A DNA stretch of 64,000 bases from Trichoplax sp. H2. Lineage: Eukaryota; Placozoa; Uniplacotomia; Trichoplacea. The stretch spans positions 124,001 to 188,000 of the forward strand of contig NOWV01000104.1 in the NCBI GenBank assembly GCA_003344405.1. The letters run 5' to 3'. The translations under genes and the position numbers were made by a program. This document shows, piece after piece, positions 61,030 to 64,000 of the stretch. The notes below the pieces were generated by a model. The model was not told where the DNA came from and did not search any database. It saw only the letters and a list, made by a program, of their open reading frames with translations. How positions within the stretch are numbered: the stretch's first letter is position 1; each line of letters opens with the position of its first letter.

Positions 61030-63577
61030 TTAAGGGTTTCTAAAGTTTGCTCCAGCAAAAACGGCATTATCACCAAGTTCTTCCTCAATCCTAAATTAAA
61101 ATCACTTCGTTAAATCAGGTGTACGATGGATAAATTTTCGAATAATAGTGATCGCTACTATACCTGAGCAATTGGTTATATTTGCAAAGTCTTTCCGACC
61201 TGCAGGGCGCACCAGTTTTGATCTGAATTAAGCAAATTAAAAATTTATAGCAGGTAGTATATCAGTGGCACTAAAAAGTTATTATTTTAAAGGTCTGAAA
61301 TCAAGGTGTGAAATTTCGTACCTGTCCAGTACGCAAGCCAACAACGAGGTCAGCTATAAAGGTGTCTTCAGTTTCTCCACTACGATGACTGACCATGACG
61401 CCCCAACCGTTTTGTTGTGCCAATTTACAGCTGTATGATAATTTCGTTGTACATCGTATATTAAAATTAAAATTAAAAATGACCAATGGAGTAAAGTATC
61501 ATATGATAAATATATAAATCTACATACGCGTCAATCGATTCAGTTACGGAGCCAATCTGATTTACTTTCAAAAGTAAACAGTTACATGCTTTGCGCTCAA
61601 TGGCCGTTTTAATGCTGAAAGATAGAACGTTCTAAACTGACATTTTGCGATTAAAGGATACACTTTGCTATAAATACGTTATTCGATAGTATTCCTACCG
61701 CTTCGGATTAGTTACTGTTAAATCGTCTCTAAAAAATTTTTAAAATTTCAGAAAAATTCTAATTAGCCATACATCTTCTACAGTAGCAAAGCATGTGACC
61801 AACGTATCCTACCCGACAATTTGAATGTCAACAGCAGCTGTAAGAGCGGACCAGCTCTCCCAGTCATCTTGGTCGAACCCATCTTCTATTGATACGACTA
61901 AGACCAAACGAAAACATAAATATTATTCTTATAGCAAAAGCGCAAATGCCTGAGTAAGTTTAGAATGTATACTTGGGTAATTGGAGACGTAAGACTGGTA
62001 TAGTTTGACTAATTCGGATCCAGCAAGCTACAATTATAAGATTAACGTAAGTAAATGATACAGTATAGCCTCTACGACTAGAAATTAGAAATATATAAAA
62101 TAGAATTAAAATTTTGACAATACTACGTATTACGAATTCTTGTTATACCAAGTTGTCTGAACTAGCATTTGATTTCTTGAAGTCCAAATTGTACTTGCCA
62201 TTCTCACAGAATTCTAGAAATAATAACAAAAAAATTAACATGAGTTACAGCCATCGTAAAGTCTAAAAATTATTTAAACCTATACCAGACGCAGCAACAT
62301 CCATAGCAATTGAAATTTTTCCAGTATAACCGGCTTTTTTAATAGCCTCCTGTAGCAGTTGTAAAGCTGAAAGCAGCAAATAATAGTATTACCAACGACT
62401 GTTTGAATATCATAATAAATGACGTGATAATTTTCTTACCTTCACCACCATCAGCAAAGTTTGGAGCGAAACCACCTTCATCACCGACATTGGTTGCTAT
62501 AAAATGAAGTATTGTTCCAGTTAACTGAAATTACTTAGCTAAAATCTGGTAGGAATCAATTTAACTATTAAACATTGAAGTTTTTTATAATTACCATCTT
62601 GTCCATATTTAGCTTTGATAATCGACTTTAGGTTATGGTAAACTTCACAACCCATTCTCATGGCTTCACTAAACCTGCTAGCTCCAGTTGGTAAAATCAT
62701 AAATTCTTGCATAGGCAATAGATTACCGGCATGTTTTCCTCCATTAATGACGTTGAATGCCTGCAAATCAAGTTATAATATTCCTATATTAATAGTATGA
62801 CATGATATATAAATCGATGTACAAATGTAATAAAAGTTAAGGTAGTTCGAGAATTAGTACAGAAAGGCCTTCAGTAATTTATATTCTGGGCATGGTAAAA
62901 CGATAAATGAACTATTTTTATTACACTTACAGGCACTGGCATGATGATTTTTTCATTACCAGCTAAGTCAGCAATGTGACGGTAAAGAGGAACACCCTAG
63001 ATTTAAAATAATTTTTCCTTATTGCAATCAAAATGATATAGTATGTATATTACTTATTTTGACTGGATTAAAAGCAACCACTACATAATTTTGGTTAAAT
63101 AGATTATCAACTAGCTATTACCACCAAAGCGGCATTTAAAACAAATTGAAGCATTCACATTACTTTGTGTGCAGCTCCGGCCTTACAAACAGCGAGCGAA
63201 ACACCAAGGATAGCGTTTGCGCCTAATTTGGCTATGAATAAATGGTATTTGAACATTTACTACGCCACAATATACAGTATCAATCAACATCAAAAATGAT
63301 CGTCATGAAGTGGAGATAACATACACTTATTCTCTGTTCCGTCTAACTGTAGCATTAATTGATCAAGTTCCTTTTGCTTTGTAACTGCTACACCCTAAAT
63401 TGTAAATCCATACAAGGTTCGATTTCAATATCCTTATTCTTAAGCATTTGTAGCTTAAGTTAGTCAAGACTTGGTCTAGTACTTGATAGCAATTTGTCAG
63501 ATTGTATAGTCAACTTACGGCCTTAATTAATGCTGGCCCAATGACATCATTGACATTACTAACAGCTTTGAGCACAC
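61030..63577 (-). CDS. ENO: Enolase (2-phosphoglycerate dehydratase), N-terminus outside window
   Basis: About thirteen exons on the minus strand, from one starting at 63577 ([20 protein letters not shown]) to the end ALRIEEELG-type exon with TAA at 61030. Enolase converts 2-phosphoglycerate to phosphoenolpyruvate in glycolysis using two Mg ions. Motifs in order: [116 protein letters not shown] (with the catalytic lysine), [15 protein letters not shown], and [10 protein letters not shown]. The first about 60 residues, including the GASTG loop, are not in the window. The sequence is well conserved with no break, so the gene is probably active. Confidence 0.96.
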
Positions 63578-64000
63578 CTTGCATATAATTAATACCAAGA
63601 TTGGAAGCAAATTAGTGGGTGAATATTCATGGAACAAGCTACTCGATTTTAAAACGAGCTATTCAGGATGTAATTTCTAATTTCTAATCGTCAATCTACT
63701 TTCACTCTAATCACTGCTAATTCATTCAATCATCCTCAGCAACTTAAGCTATAAATTAGTTCGACGCGCATAATGGTGTTTCGTCTAGTCCAACAGATCC
63801 GTAGTCATTTTATCAATTGTGAATTAGATTCATTCAACTTGAACGAGTTCTGCTAGAGTCTATTTACATTAATGACTAGTACTTTTCTGCAAGACATTTT
63901 GATTTAATTAGACCAATTGTATGCCTCTTGTATAACCTTATAATAGATAATAAAAGTCAATTTTTTTCCTTTACTGCAACGACAATACAGTACATAACCA
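63578..64000. other. Intron or upstream part of the enolase gene
   Basis: No match to the missing enolase N-terminal exons (such as the GASTG loop) was found in either frame set. It is most likely part of a large enolase intron continuing past the edge. Confidence 0.5.

Noticed and set aside
1-64000. tRNA genes, rRNA, CRISPR arrays, bacterial operons
   Set aside because: No T-loop plus anticodon arm arrangement, no rRNA core sequence and no regularly spaced direct repeats with unique spacers were found. The intron structure rules out a bacterial source.

Overview
This window is nuclear DNA from an AT-rich, gene-dense eukaryote with short introns (mostly about 50-150 bases, GT-AG). The protein set points to an animal: a DAN-family cystine-knot (BMP antagonist type) secreted protein, an SH2-domain protein, a PLEKHM2-like RUN/PH protein, a CDKAL1-type methylthiotransferase and a two-RRM nucleolin-like protein. 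Compact introns, low GC and this gene set suggest an early-branching animal, perhaps a placozoan. That placement is inference, not something the sequence proves.

Layout, left to right: CDKAL1-like (minus, cut by the left edge); SIRT2-like deacetylase (plus, no introns); DNAJC4-like J protein (minus, no introns); PIK3R4/VPS15 (plus, about 46 exons, 8110-17799); SH2-domain protein (minus, 18601-21745); DAN-family protein (minus, 25471-26172); the last exons of an unrecognised plus-strand gene (32331-33236); nucleolin-like protein (minus, 34388-37516); PLEKHM2/SKIP-like (plus, 42365-47981); OSBP-related lipid transfer protein (plus, 52841-59269) with an orphan antisense exon in its large intron; enolase (minus, 61030-63577, N-terminus beyond the right edge). 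The genes do not form a pathway. VPS15, PLEKHM2 and the ORP all act on endosomal or lysosomal membranes, but nothing here ties them together.

The most unusual part is non-coding. Dense arrays of the pentamer TACAG and its complement TACTG (together TACWG) form long perfect palindromes. The dense arrays lie between divergently transcribed genes (CDKAL1/SIRT2, DNAJC4/VPS15, nucleolin/PLEKHM2), with a small one upstream of the ORP. The convergent intergenic spaces nearly lack them. Where repeats can be compared copy against copy, one copy carries extra TACWG units that the other lacks, so the motif seems to grow or insert in place.

The 8 kb between the DAN gene and the nucleolin gene, plus the gap before the DAN gene, hold four diverged tandem duplications (period about 130-300 bases). 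A dispersed repeat of about 280 bases occurs near 1.6 kb and, inverted, near 49 kb. Exon borders given here come from splice consensus, reading frame and remembered family alignments. They have not been tested against transcripts.
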